A stretch of DNA of 64,000 nt. Source: JBFMDN01 sp040753915 (GTDB taxonomy: Bacteria > Desulfobacterota > Desulfomonilia > Desulfomonilales > Desulfomonilaceae). The stretch is taken from positions 3,901-67,900 of the forward strand of contig JBFMDN010000029.1 in the NCBI GenBank assembly GCA_040753915.1, given 5' to 3'. Within the stretch, counting starts at the first letter, position 1, and every line of letters starts with the position of its first letter. The translations under genes and the position numbers were made by a program. A model generated the notes under the pieces. That model saw nothing but the letters and a program-made list of their open reading frames with translations. It ran no database searches and had not been told where the DNA came from. This document shows positions 1-9,164 of this stretch, one piece after another.

Positions 1-55
1 CTTTTTGAAGACCTTCTGGTTTGAATGTCCTGTCGATCAGAACCGTGACGGGCAT
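1..55 (-). CDS. 5'-terminal fragment of a gene running off the window
   Basis: On the minus strand an ATG at 55-53 opens a frame that stays open for 18 codons to the window edge and begins MPVTVLIDRTFKPEG. A strong ribosome-binding site (AAGGAGG, within 61-70) lies about eight bases upstream of the ATG, which is the main reason for calling it. The start resembles the first strand of small dimeric alpha/beta-barrel proteins such as the antibiotic-biosynthesis monooxygenase-like family, but 18 residues are too few to assign a function. It points the same way as the next gene's operon. Confidence 0.55.
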   Translation of the reverse strand, partial: MPVTVLIDRTFKPEGLQK

Positions 56-331
56 CGGCGGTCCCTCCTTTCCGGATCACGACAGTCAAGGCGTGCAGGT
101 CTCCCATTTTGAGTATAAACGAAGGAAGGTTAGAGGGCAACTTCCCTCTCGCCCAGGAATTCCCCAGGTCGGACAGCAGTCTGATAAGTACGCTCTTTCT
201 TGTCAGTGGTTGCCAACAATAGCCTCGGGCGACCGTTATGAAGGGGCTCCCTCAAGGCCGATCGGAGTGGCCCCGGCGTCACCTATGAACAATAGGTAGC
301 GTCCAAGAGGACTACCGGGGCCGCAAATCAT

Positions 332-1603
332 TTATGCCTCCGTGATATACCTCATGCAAGTCTCATGGCATCCCAGTCGGTGAATATTGAGCAGTGACAG
401 GATACAGGCGAGAGTCGATTCGGCCCCCTGGTTGCGGTTGGGGCCGTCGCTTTGGAGTCCATCGCGACAGCCTCCTGTTCTGCGATCGTATAGTGCCACG
501 TTCCGGTCGTTACGGCCGAAGAACCAGTCCAAGCAACGCTGGGCGGCCGCGATCCATTTTTGATCATCAGTGGCCTCGTAGGCCGCGCAGCAAGCCTCGA
601 TTATCTCCTGAGCCTCGATGGGTTGCTGATCGAACCGAGCCTTTTCACCACCTCGGCGATACCAGCCATTGTTGCCGATGGGAACAAAATGGCCTTGAGG
701 GTCCGTTTGGATGTTTAGGAGCCATTCGAGGCTCTCCAGTCCGGCCTGTATCATCTCGAGCTCCTGCAACGACCGGCCGGAAATGATGAGGGCCTGAGAG
801 ATTTTCCCGTTGGCATAGGTAACTGTATCTTCGATCCATGGCCAATCTTCCGTTGCGTTCTCTCGATATTGCTGTAGCAACTTGTCAGCCAATTTGTCGC
901 GAACACGGCGGACCTCGCCATCACCGTCGATCCTTCCCAGGTACGCATGGATCCCTACGAGGGCAAAGGCCCACGCTCTGGGAGAGGTGAAATCTATCAC
1001 TGCAGGCAGGGCTTCATCAAATACGTATTGCGCCGCCGCCCGAATGTCTTCCGATTCGGCCAACGCAACTGCTTCACCCAATCCCCAAATCGCCCGACCG
1101 TGGCTGTCCTCCGACCCGACTTCTTCCAGCCATCGCCGATCATATCCCATGAAATTGCGAAACCTGCCGTTCTCTTGGTTAAGAGCATGATGGAGAAAGC
1201 TGATGTAGGTGCATGCAAGGTCTGTGATGGGGGCCGAGTCGGCAGCTATATCCCGTGCCATGAGCACCGCGACCAGCGCTCTGGCGTTGTCATCCGTGCA
1301 ATACCCGTGGTTACGGTCCGGCACGACGAACTTGGCATGTTGGAGGATCCCGACGTCGTCCGTGAGCCGAACAAGATGATCCAGCTTGACCTGGGGAAGC
1401 TCATTCCTGGCGGTTACCACTGTCTTAGCGGGAGGGACAGCTTCAGGTGAGCTTTTCCATTGCTTCTTCCCATTGCCGAAGAGCTCGAAATGTTTCCGCG
1501 CCACTTTTCTCCCAACCACGTCATAGCGGAAAGTGCGTACGCGCTTTCGCATGGCAGACCTCTTAACCTCCTGGGCAAAAAGTTTATCGGCGTGCTCGCC
1601 CAA
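332..1603 (-). CDS. Truncated copy of a GT4/alpha-barrel fusion: C-terminal glycosidase-like domain
   Basis: The protein is homologous over nearly its whole length to residues ~400-760 of the fused glycosyltransferase at 5864-8197. Shared segments include the LPxxKLDHL...DDVG(I/L)LQHA motif near the start, the HNFM/RNFM-x-YDRR block and the NQGAE motif near the end. The domain has the look of an alpha/alpha-toroid (six-hairpin) carbohydrate enzyme. The first ~50 residues still match the C-terminal helix of a GT4 domain (SAMRKRV...VARKHFELF here against NKMRKKA...VARRYVELF in the intact copy), so this gene seems to have lost its glycosyltransferase half. The long frame starts at TTG 1603 without a clear ribosome-binding site. 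ATG 1552, preceded by AAGAGG, is an equally good start. It lies 46-97 bases downstream of the RelA-like gene and is probably co-transcribed. Substrate and activity are unknown. Confidence 0.75.
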   Translation of the reverse strand: MGEHADKLFAQEVKRSAMRKRVRTFRYDVVGRKVARKHFELFGNGKKQWKSSPEAVPPAKTVVTARNELPQVKLDHLVRLTDDVGILQHAKFVVPDRNHGYCTDDNARALVAVLMARDIAADSAPITDLACTYISFLHHALNQENGRFRNFMGYDRRWLEEVGSEDSHGRAIWGLGEAVALAESEDIRAAAQYVFDEALPAVIDFTSPRAWAFALVGIHAYLGRIDGDGEVRRVRDKLADKLLQQYRENATEDWPWIEDTVTYANGKISQALIISGRSLQELEMIQAGLESLEWLLNIQTDPQGHFVPIGNNGWYRRGGEKARFDQQPIEAQEIIEACCAAYEATDDQKWIAAAQRCLDWFFGRNDRNVALYDRRTGGCRDGLQSDGPNRNQGAESTLACILSLLNIHRLGCHETCMRYITEA

Positions 1604-1648
1604 TGCCCCTGTGTCTTGACCACGAGGGGGATAATGGGCGGCTCAAAG

Positions 1649-3190
1649 TCAACTCTCCTGTAATGGAGGGTTGCACGTGGCCTTTCCCTTTGGCAGCACC
1701 TGGTTGCCAACCACCGTACCGAACGGCGCCTGAGCCCCTATGCCGTGACTCGATTTGGCCGATCCGTCCCTTTCAGGCCTGCTGGGGACCCGTTCGTCAC
1801 CAGCGACGATCTCTATCGAGTCTCCATCCCGAAGAACCCTGTCCAGTGATACGGTTCTGCCGTTTACCTTGACGACAGCACCCCGGGAAACATGAATATT
1901 CGACGTGGCCAGGTAATCACGAACCGTGGCCTTTTCGCCAAGGCGAACTATGTGCCCCCCTTTTCCGAAAACTACAAGTTGGCCACTGAATACCTGGCGG
2001 TGCAAGAGCTCGATAAATGCTTCGGCACTGGCAGCTTTATCGTGCTGACGTACCAGTCCTCGCATCCACCTCTCCCGGTTACGATCCGTGGTTGCGGACG
2101 CGATTTCGCCTTTGTAGCGCCAATGAGCCGCCGTCCCGTGTTCCGCCTCCATATGCATCAACTCGGTGCGTACCTGAAATTCGATGGGTTTGTGAGAAAT
2201 TTCGCGGACGGGGTACACACACGTGTGCAATGACTGGTAGCCATTGTCCTTGGGAAGTCCGATGTAGTCGTCAAATGTCCCGGGAATGGGCTTGAAATGC
2301 GAGTGCAGCAAGCCCAGAACGGTATAGCACTCGGGGACCGATTGGACTATGACGCGCACCCCTATTCGATCCATTATCTCTGCGAGAGTCTTCCCCGTGC
2401 GATTCATCTTGCGTCGTATGCCGTAGAGGCTCTTCGTTCTCCCCTGCACGCGGCCCTGGATCCTGTTGTTCGCCAGCAGGCGTCGAACGCCCTCCATGAG
2501 GATCTTCAGACACCTGTCGTCTTCGGCCTGAATAGGAGCCACTTCCTGCCTCAAGCGCCGATAACCCGCCGGGTCCAGAATGTGAAAACACGCGTCCTCC
2601 AATCGACGGCGTAGCTCGCCGAGGCTCAACCGGTTGGCGATGGGCACGTACAGGTCGAGCGTTTCTTGAGCCATTTGACGTGAGTGGGGCTCGTTGCGAG
2701 CTATGGCCCTCTCCAAAGCCAACAGCCGAAAACTGATGAGAATAAGGGCCTTGCGAGGGGTACCCGCCAGGGATGCTAAAAAATTGTGCACATCTTGTCG
2801 GCGATACCGTTCGGTATCCAAATGCAGAATCGCAGGGGGCCCCAGATCTTCGAGAGTAGCAGAGACTTTCTGTCCGCAGCGCTGACGAATTTCATCGAGA
2901 TTGACAAGACCTTGCCACAGAAGAGGAGCCAACATGGCACCGGCTACGGTGATCGCGTCAGCGTCTTGGTCGACGAGCAGCTCGGCGGTGCGAAATGCTT
3001 CTGAATCGATCCCGCACCCCAGTTCCTTTGCAAAGGCGCAGGCCTTGGTCACGATGTCTGCATCAGCACGATTGAATACCCGGTTGATCTTTTCAAGAAT
3101 CAGGTTGTCACATGCCAATTCAAGAGAATCTCCTTCTATGTGCTCGAAATGGTCGCATCGACAATGTGTCCATATATCTATTTCGGTCAT
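1649..3190 (-). CDS. RelA/SpoT-family (p)ppGpp synthetase with degenerate HD domain
   Basis: A 513-residue RSH-family protein. The N-terminal ~170 residues align with the HD hydrolase domain, but the H...HD metal-binding signature is gone: the segment that is LLHDVxED in active enzymes reads MLAPLLWQG. The synthetase domain is well preserved (~residues 230-390): RTKSLYGIRRKM, IGVRVIV, DNGYQSLHT and EFQVRTELMHMEAEHG. The loop before it reads PGTFDDYIG, the acidic FDD form typical of RelA rather than the basic form of SpoT/Rel. A TGS domain follows (~405-465); the usual C-terminal ACT and zinc-finger regions are missing, so it is ~200 residues shorter than classical RelA. It is expected to make, not degrade, (p)ppGpp. 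Its place inside a glycan gene cluster is unusual. ATG 3190 has no strong ribosome-binding site. Confidence 0.85.
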   Translation of the reverse strand: MTEIDIWTHCRCDHFEHIEGDSLELACDNLILEKINRVFNRADADIVTKACAFAKELGCGIDSEAFRTAELLVDQDADAITVAGAMLAPLLWQGLVNLDEIRQRCGQKVSATLEDLGPPAILHLDTERYRRQDVHNFLASLAGTPRKALILISFRLLALERAIARNEPHSRQMAQETLDLYVPIANRLSLGELRRRLEDACFHILDPAGYRRLRQEVAPIQAEDDRCLKILMEGVRRLLANNRIQGRVQGRTKSLYGIRRKMNRTGKTLAEIMDRIGVRVIVQSVPECYTVLGLLHSHFKPIPGTFDDYIGLPKDNGYQSLHTCVYPVREISHKPIEFQVRTELMHMEAEHGTAAHWRYKGEIASATTDRNRERWMRGLVRQHDKAASAEAFIELLHRQVFSGQLVVFGKGGHIVRLGEKATVRDYLATSNIHVSRGAVVKVNGRTVSLDRVLRDGDSIEIVAGDERVPSRPERDGSAKSSHGIGAQAPFGTVVGNQVLPKGKATCNPPLQES

Positions 3191-3487
3191 GGCTGGCAGG
3201 TCTCACTATATTCATTCGCCTGCGGCAGCCTTCCCCTTTCGATCATTCCATCGCAACAGGCTTCAACTTGTCTCAGCGCCAATCTTGAAGGCAAAAACCG
3301 CCCATTTTCCCAGCGATTGACCGTAGCGTGACTCACCCCGATCTTTCTTGCCCAACCCTCTTGCCCAACCCTCTTCTCTGGGAAAAAATGATGGGCCAGA
3401 CGCCCGTTCTACTCGTGGGCGATCGTCCCAGAAATGTCTTCGACTCGTGGGAGCCGGACAGAGCTTTTGGCAATTGATATGAGGTCG
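3191..3487. other. Gene-free stretch with a 13-bp tandem duplication
   Basis: This ~300-base gap (about 1240 bases to the GH130 start) separates the RelA-like gene from the stop of the GH130 gene on the same strand. The only structure I see is a perfect tandem duplication of a 13-base unit (TTGCCCAACCCTC) at 3348-3360 and 3361-3373. No convincing ORF, promoter or terminator is visible. Confidence 0.5.
3348..3373. repeat. Perfect 2 x 13-bp tandem repeat
   Basis: The unit TTGCCCAACCCTC occurs twice back to back without mismatch. It probably arose by replication slippage and has no known function. Confidence 0.8.
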
Positions 3488-4432
3488 TCATGTGCCCGGA
3501 TGATCTTCCAAGAAGCCCAACACGTCTCTTAATCGGGCCGAAGCCAGGGCTATGCAACTGTCGGCGGCTCCGTAGTACAGGGACAAGTCCTCCCCGTTCA
3601 GGATCCAACCGCAGGGAAAGACGACGTTTCCCACATCTCCATTGGTCTCGTAAGATTCTTGGGGACCGAACACCCACTGATCCGAACGCTCGACTACCCT
3701 GGTTGGATCTTCCCGGTCCAGGAGGGCCAGACCGAGTCTGTATATGCACCCAGCAGGCGTTTCGCGAACCCCGTGATAGAGTATCAGCCACCCCTGCGGT
3801 GTTTCCAGGGGTGGTGGAGATAGGCCAATCTTGTTTGCGTCCCACCAGCCTCCACGTCTGGCACGTATGAGGACTCGGTGGTCTCCCCAATGTCTGAGAT
3901 CGGGTGAAAAGGAAATCCAGATGTGTTTGTCAACTCCGGCGAATGCGGACACGGGTCTGTGCAGCATGGCATACCTGCCGCCAAACTTCACGGGGAACAA
4001 TGCAGCGTCCTTGTCTTCGGGCGGCATCACCGGGCCAAGGCGTTGAAAAGCCTTGAAGTCCTCTGTGATTGCCAGCGAGACGAGCGGGCCTGCCTCGGAA
4101 TACGCTGTATAGGTAATTGCCCAGGCCCCCAGGTCTTCCAACCACGTAATTCTTGGGTCCTCTATTCCCCACATTTCTTCCGGATGCGTCTGGGGAGACG
4201 GCAGAAGAGATGGGGTCTCATCTATCCTCCAATTTCCGACGCCGTCCTGACTACGCGCCACGCACAGATGGGAAATGCCCGTACGATCTTCCACTCTGGC
4301 CAAAAGGACGTGCTCGTTGCCAGCCTTAGTGGCGCCGGCATTGAATACCGAGTTGACCGGGTATGGCCAGTCATCGGCAGATAATATGGGATTTCTCGGA
4401 TGCCTTTGAAACAGCTCATTACTGCGAGACAC
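3488..4432 (-). CDS. GH130-family beta-mannoside phosphorylase/hydrolase-like protein
   Basis: A five-bladed beta-propeller protein of glycoside hydrolase family 130, whose members mostly phosphorolyse or hydrolyse beta-mannosides. The family signature NPIL...NAGATK near the N-terminus, the GIEDPRIT segment thought to carry the catalytic aspartate, the D...HWGDHRVL block, and the GWLILYHGV and YRLGLALLD blocks are all visible. The frame opens at a TTG (4474) inside the upstream gene, but GTG 4432 is preceded by TGGAGGAGGAAA, so I take that as the start (314 residues). It lies 31 bases downstream of a GT4 gene and is probably co-transcribed. A second GH130 gene at 11845-12789 is a diverged paralogue. 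Substrate cannot be read from sequence; mannose-containing glycans are likely because manC is nearby. Confidence 0.88.
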   Translation of the reverse strand: MSRSNELFQRHPRNPILSADDWPYPVNSVFNAGATKAGNEHVLLARVEDRTGISHLCVARSQDGVGNWRIDETPSLLPSPQTHPEEMWGIEDPRITWLEDLGAWAITYTAYSEAGPLVSLAITEDFKAFQRLGPVMPPEDKDAALFPVKFGGRYAMLHRPVSAFAGVDKHIWISFSPDLRHWGDHRVLIRARRGGWWDANKIGLSPPPLETPQGWLILYHGVRETPAGCIYRLGLALLDREDPTRVVERSDQWVFGPQESYETNGDVGNVVFPCGWILNGEDLSLYYGAADSCIALASARLRDVLGFLEDHPGT

Positions 4433-4463
4433 TTTCCTCCTCCACGTGCATACACTGAGACTC

Positions 4464-5696
4464 TTAGAACTCAAGCGGCAATTCTATCTGAGTACCGGTG
4501 TCGATAGACTCTCGTGCAAGAGCGTAGGCTTCATTGTATTGTCTGGCAACGACCTCCCATGATACGACTTCTTCGAGGTATTTCTTGAGGTTGTCGCCCA
4601 GTTGCAGCCTGAGATCCTCGTCGCAAGCCAATCGCACAACCTCTTTCTTCAGCATCGCTTTCGTGGTAAACAGGAGTCCTCCTCCACTTTCCAGGGTTTG
4701 AGCCGTCAGCCCTTCCATGGGAGCGGTTGTGATGAATGGTTTGTTGAGAGCGATAATTCGTGCCAAGGTGCCAGACTGAGTTTCATCTATGGATGGAAGA
4801 ACGATGAAGTCGCAAACGGCCATCACCTTATAGTAGATGTCCCCTCTCGGAATGAATTCAAAATAGTGCGCCAGTCCCTTCTCCTCCAAGACTTCAACCT
4901 GGTGGCGGTAATTTTGATAGTCCTTGAGATGATTGGGATCCCTCATGGAGCCTGCTGCCAGAAGATCCCAATCCTGGCCGGACTCTTGAAGGATCAGGTC
5001 GTGGATCTCCTCCCACATCGAGGTCAGTATGTCCCATCGCTTGTTTGACTGTATCCAGCCGACCAGCCCGATGATGTGTGGTCCAAGGTAGGGAAATCGA
5101 TCGAGCCCGATTTCCCGTCGGAGGCTGGGCACGTCTTCAATTCCCCAGCGGCGGTCAGGCCGTGCTCCATGAGGCACCACCATGACATTGCGTGGCGTTT
5201 TCCAGCCGCGGCCCATGAAGTTCCAATCCAGTCGCCATTTTTGATAATGGCATTTCAACAGCACGATAGACGCTCGCAGACAGAGTTGGTAGATGAAGTT
5301 GGCCTCAAAATCGGTTAATCTTCCGTGGACAGTGTGAGGTTCAACCACAGTGGGAAACTCGCTCAGAGAGCTCAGAAGACTCAAAAACCCTTCGTTTCCG
5401 TCACCGTGTCCGCGCGGATCGATATAATCGTACAGACCATATTCGTGCTCAAGATGGATCGCATAAGGGCGCAACTCTTTGATCTTCTCCGACACAGGTA
5501 CCCACCAGTCCTTACGAGTCATGTCGATGAGAGGGTATACTCCTTCGCCGGATCCATCAGTATGGCTTATTACGAGAACCTCCTTGTCGGGATTAGCCTT
5601 CTGGATAAACTCCCGGGCTTCTTCGGCAAAGGTTCCGATGCCGCACAGGCGTGGCGGGTAACTTGAGATCATGACAATCGGTTGTGATGTGCTCAT
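4464..5696 (-). CDS. GT4-family glycosyltransferase
   Basis: A two-Rossmann-domain (GT-B) glycosyltransferase. The N-terminal domain begins PIVMISSYPPRLCGIGTF, a loop motif shared with the fused transferase at 5864-8197 (TSVPRKCGIATF), and carries EHEYGLYD in the acceptor domain where that paralogue has QHEFGIFG. The C-terminal donor domain contains LVGWIQSNKRW and the E-rich loop LPSIDETQSGTLARIIAL. The frame extends upstream to 5747, but ATG 5696 has GAGGGA six bases upstream and starts directly before the first strand, so 410 residues are expected. It is followed after 31 bases by the GH130 gene. The donor is presumably a sugar nucleotide, GDP-mannose being the best guess from the neighbourhood. 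Confidence 0.85.
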   Translation of the reverse strand: MSTSQPIVMISSYPPRLCGIGTFAEEAREFIQKANPDKEVLVISHTDGSGEGVYPLIDMTRKDWWVPVSEKIKELRPYAIHLEHEYGLYDYIDPRGHGDGNEGFLSLLSSLSEFPTVVEPHTVHGRLTDFEANFIYQLCLRASIVLLKCHYQKWRLDWNFMGRGWKTPRNVMVVPHGARPDRRWGIEDVPSLRREIGLDRFPYLGPHIIGLVGWIQSNKRWDILTSMWEEIHDLILQESGQDWDLLAAGSMRDPNHLKDYQNYRHQVEVLEEKGLAHYFEFIPRGDIYYKVMAVCDFIVLPSIDETQSGTLARIIALNKPFITTAPMEGLTAQTLESGGGLLFTTKAMLKKEVVRLACDEDLRLQLGDNLKKYLEEVVSWEVVARQYNEAYALARESIDTGTQIELPLEF

Positions 5697-5863
5697 TCGA
5701 TTTCCCTCGACAACAGCATTTCGCCCAGGCGACATGAATTTAGCCATGGCCGCTCAGAGGTGGAAGAGTACCAGCATGGGCAGAAATGCAGCGCTGAACC
5801 AGTCAAATTGGTCACATGCATGGCCCCCTGATACCTCAAGTCGAGGGACGATTTCAACCCCGA

Positions 5864-8197
5864 TTATTGCGCGGAGACCGACTTCACGGTAGGCAGTGGC
5901 CGGGCACGTTCGGTACTATGGTGTCTGGCATCTGTTAGACGTTGTGATCTGAGCTCGGATAGCCCGATCACCGCCAGAAGGAAGGAAATCAGAGCTTCCG
6001 CGCCCTGATTGGCACTGACGCCGCTCGAATCTATCCCGTCAGCCACGGACCCGTCAGCGAAATCATACAGAGCTTCATTCAGCCGGTTGCGGCCCAGAAA
6101 CCATTCGAACGCGTGCTGCGCGTGGACGAGGTAGTTGTGCACGCCGGTCACTTGGTATGCAGCCACATACGCTTCCACTAGGTAACCGGCATCCACAGGT
6201 ACTTGACCGAAGGTGGCCTTTTCCCCGTTTTTCGGATACCACCCTTCGTTTCCGACCAATTCAAAATACACGCCGTTCCATTGAGTCTGAGTGAGGAAAT
6301 CGAGCGCTTCGACCGCCACGTCGAGTAGCTCCTGTCTTCCCGTATCCTGGTGGGCCCGGAACAGAGCCTCAGGAAGCTTAGCATTTCCATAGGTCAGTGT
6401 ATCCTCGAACCAGCACCACCCATCCGTCGCATGACATTCGTATGACGCAAGAAGGTCATCCGCGAACTTTTCGAGAAGCCATCGGAAGCGGCTGGCCCCA
6501 GCAAACCTGTTCAACACATGGTGGAAACCCAGGATCGCGTAGGCCTTGCCGCGCGGAAATTGGAGTTGCTCGAGCCTCGGGAAAGCCTTCTCCATCATGT
6601 TCTGAGCCAGGTGCCTCCAACGCTGATTTGGACCCCACCTGACCACTGTACCGAGTCCCCACGTGACCCGCCCGAGAGTATCATCGGTGCCTTCCTCATC
6701 AATGAATCGGCGGTCATAGGTCATGAAATTATGGAAATGTCCTGTATCGGTTTGCGCGTGTTTCAGAAAACCAATGTACGTTCGGATCAATGGCAGAATC
6801 GTTTCACTCTTCACCTGGTTGTAATAGCTCATCAGAGTGGCAAGACATCGGCCAACGTCATCAGCGCTGTACCCTTGATCTCTATCCGGAATTCCAAACG
6901 CTGCGTGTTGAAGCAGGCCAACATCGTCAGACAGTGCGAATAAGTGGTCCAGTTTGATTTCCGGCAGGGTGGACTGTGGAATCATCTGTGGTTTCCACAC
7001 CAGTCGTACTTCTCTGTGTTCCCTCTCTTTGAGCACATCTTGAAAGAGCTCCACATACCGTCGCGCCACCTCGCGCCAGACCATCAGCCGTCCGTATTCG
7101 TACGCTTTCTTGCGCATCTTGTTTCGAGTGACAGGATCGCCTATCAAGTCGATGAGAGCTTGAGAAAGCCCTCTTTTGTCTCCAAAGTCAACTATGACGC
7201 CTCGCTGATCGGCCAACATGTCTTCCGCGTACCAGTACGGTGTTGAAATGATTGCTTTGCCCGCGCCCATTGCATAGGCCAGGGTTCCAGAGGTTATTTG
7301 TTCCCGGGCGAGGTAAGGCGTTACGTAGATGTCGCATGAACAAATGTATTCAACGAGCTCCTCAAAATCCACAAATCTGTTGTGGAAGACCACATGATTG
7401 TCCAGTCCCAGATCCCTGACCTTACGCTCCAAAGAAAGGCGGTACTCTTCACCGGAATCACGTCGTACTTCCGGATGAGTGGCTCCCAGGACTATGTATA
7501 TCACATCGGGATATCGTTCGACTACCAGGGGCAGAGCGTCCAGGGCCGTCTCGATGCCCTTGTTGGGACTGAGCAACCCAAAGGTAAGAAGAACGGTTCG
7601 CCCCTCTACTCCGAACTGATCCTTGTAGAAGTTAGAATCAACAAATGGGACATCAGGGACTCCATGATGGATGAGGGAGATCTTGTTCTCCGGAACATCG
7701 TACACCCCGCGGAGGATCTCAACGCCTGTGGGGCTCATTGCCACGAGCCTGTCCGAAAGCTCGATCACCCGCTCGAACGACTCTCTGTACTCCTTTGGTG
7801 GGTTCTTCAGAATAGTGTGACACGTGGTGACTACCGGTTTGCGTAGATAACTGAGCAACACGGAGAGGTACTTGCCAGCTTCTCCGCCAAAGATGCCGAA
7901 TTCATGTTGGAGAGAAACCACCTGGGCCGAAGATCCGTTCAGGTATTCGGCAGCTCTCGCATAGTCACGAATCTCGTTTTTTCTGATCTCGAACGTCACC
8001 TCAGGTGGGTAATCGTACCCGTTCTGCGTATCCGTCAGCGCAACGACCCGGTAGGGCAATCCGGCGATTTCAGAGGAAATCGAGTCGGCTAGGTCTTTGG
8101 TGAAGGTGGCTATTCCGCATTTTCGAGGCACAGATGTGGCAACGTAGACCAAGTCCATTTGCGGGTGCAATCCCGTAAAGAGTGCCTTGTCCTTCAT
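5864..8197 (-). CDS. GT4 glycosyltransferase fused to a glycosidase-like alpha/alpha-barrel domain
   Basis: A 777-residue two-part protein. Residues ~15-400 form a GT4 (GT-B) transferase with the motifs SVPRKCGIATF, QHEFGIFG, FGLLSPNKGIETAL and a donor loop near YLAREQITSGTLAYAMGAG. Residues ~415-760 form an all-helical domain with LDHLFALSDDVGLLQHA, HNFMTYDRRF, WCWFEDTLTYGN and SANQGAE, which resembles (alpha/alpha)6 carbohydrate enzymes but which I cannot assign to a named GH family. The same second domain stands alone in the gene at 332-1603. ATG 8197 has AGGAGGG eight bases upstream; the TTG two codons earlier is less likely. It is first in a minus-strand run with the GT4 and GH130 genes. 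A transferase joined to a trimming or chain-length-setting domain is one reading; this is inference. Confidence 0.85.
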   Translation of the reverse strand: MKDKALFTGLHPQMDLVYVATSVPRKCGIATFTKDLADSISSEIAGLPYRVVALTDTQNGYDYPPEVTFEIRKNEIRDYARAAEYLNGSSAQVVSLQHEFGIFGGEAGKYLSVLLSYLRKPVVTTCHTILKNPPKEYRESFERVIELSDRLVAMSPTGVEILRGVYDVPENKISLIHHGVPDVPFVDSNFYKDQFGVEGRTVLLTFGLLSPNKGIETALDALPLVVERYPDVIYIVLGATHPEVRRDSGEEYRLSLERKVRDLGLDNHVVFHNRFVDFEELVEYICSCDIYVTPYLAREQITSGTLAYAMGAGKAIISTPYWYAEDMLADQRGVIVDFGDKRGLSQALIDLIGDPVTRNKMRKKAYEYGRLMVWREVARRYVELFQDVLKEREHREVRLVWKPQMIPQSTLPEIKLDHLFALSDDVGLLQHAAFGIPDRDQGYSADDVGRCLATLMSYYNQVKSETILPLIRTYIGFLKHAQTDTGHFHNFMTYDRRFIDEEGTDDTLGRVTWGLGTVVRWGPNQRWRHLAQNMMEKAFPRLEQLQFPRGKAYAILGFHHVLNRFAGASRFRWLLEKFADDLLASYECHATDGWCWFEDTLTYGNAKLPEALFRAHQDTGRQELLDVAVEALDFLTQTQWNGVYFELVGNEGWYPKNGEKATFGQVPVDAGYLVEAYVAAYQVTGVHNYLVHAQHAFEWFLGRNRLNEALYDFADGSVADGIDSSGVSANQGAEALISFLLAVIGLSELRSQRLTDARHHSTERARPLPTVKSVSAQ

Positions 8198-9164
8198 CTC
8201 CAACCCTCCTGTTGCAGGTATCTGTGTCCCGGTCTTAGGGCGTGACTACTCCTTATTTGTCGGTTACAAAAAATGACGCGCATGTACTTGCCCATGGCTT
8301 TGGTTATCGTGATGTGCATCGGATTGATCGTTGTCAATCCCCATGGGCCTGTCGTATCGGTGGTTCGGAGCAGCCCACTTACGCTACTCCGACACATTGG
8401 TGCGGGCTCGGCAGGTGCACCGAAAGTGTCTCAAAAACCGGCAGTCCGTGATAACCGTGGCACACCCCCTCACCCTGACCATCTCCCCCGAAGCGGGGGA
8501 GATGGGATTCTTCCAGCTCCTTCTCCCTCTGGGAGAGGGTTGAGGCGAGGGTGCCTTTCCACGCATCGACGCTGAACCGTGCTACGATCTTTGGTGTGTC
8601 CCGAGTTTTGAGATATTTTCCACATGCTTTCCTGCATGCTCAACGCGCTTCTATCGTCTCCAATAGGAACCACATTGGGCTACACTGGGAGTTGCCCTAA
8701 CGACGCAGACAATAGGCGATGGACATGAGGCGGGGCAGACTCTGGCCCTCGGCTATGGCAAGCATCGGCCTAACATCTTGGGAAAACACCAACTTATGGG
8801 GCCGTCAGACTTTTTTCTGGGGGGGACTTGACATGATCGATTCTGCGCGCAGTACAAATTCCTGAGGAAAAGCCGGAACGCGCATGCGGCGGAGACAGGC
8901 TTGGCCTGGGACGAGCGATCACGCACGAGCAGTCGAAGGTGCGAGTGCGAAAGGGGCTCAACGCTGGGATCACAAGCTTGGGACTGTGGTGCATTGGCGG
9001 TTCGACGCTTCTTTCCCCTCTCATATCGAGGGAGACACCCGTCCCCCTAAGCCTTTCTCTCCCCGTTGCTTTACCCTTCTTTGGGACGCCGGCAAGGCCA
9101 AATGCGCTGGAAAGGAGACGCCTCTGTTCTTGAGGATAAAGACTTGTATTGAGGTTGGCGTATC
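8198..9164. other. 967-base divergent intergenic region with dispersed repeats
   Basis: It separates the divergently transcribed glycan genes. It contains the dispersed repeat at 8426-8499, followed by inverted-repeat-rich sequence up to about 8620, including a GAGTTTTGAGA segment also found in the 62603-62833 element. Promoters for both directions are expected here, but I could not pick a convincing one. Short frames within it overlap repeats and have no coding character. Confidence 0.5.
8426..8499 (+). repeat. Dispersed 74-bp repeat, copy 1
   Basis: This stretch matches 63794-63867 with five mismatches over 74 bases by eye. It contains the short stem CCCCC-GAAGC-GGGGG and a neighbouring TCTCCC...GGGAGA pair that could extend it. 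It lies between genes, as does the other copy, and has no coding capacity. Confidence 0.85.

Noticed and set aside
21..299. 92-codon plus-strand frame at the window start
   Set aside because: It has no ribosome-binding site or family match, and it runs across the minus-strand start and ribosome-binding site at 53-70.
8273..8575. Several overlapping frames between the divergent glycan genes
   Set aside because: They lie in dispersed repeats and have no coding pattern.
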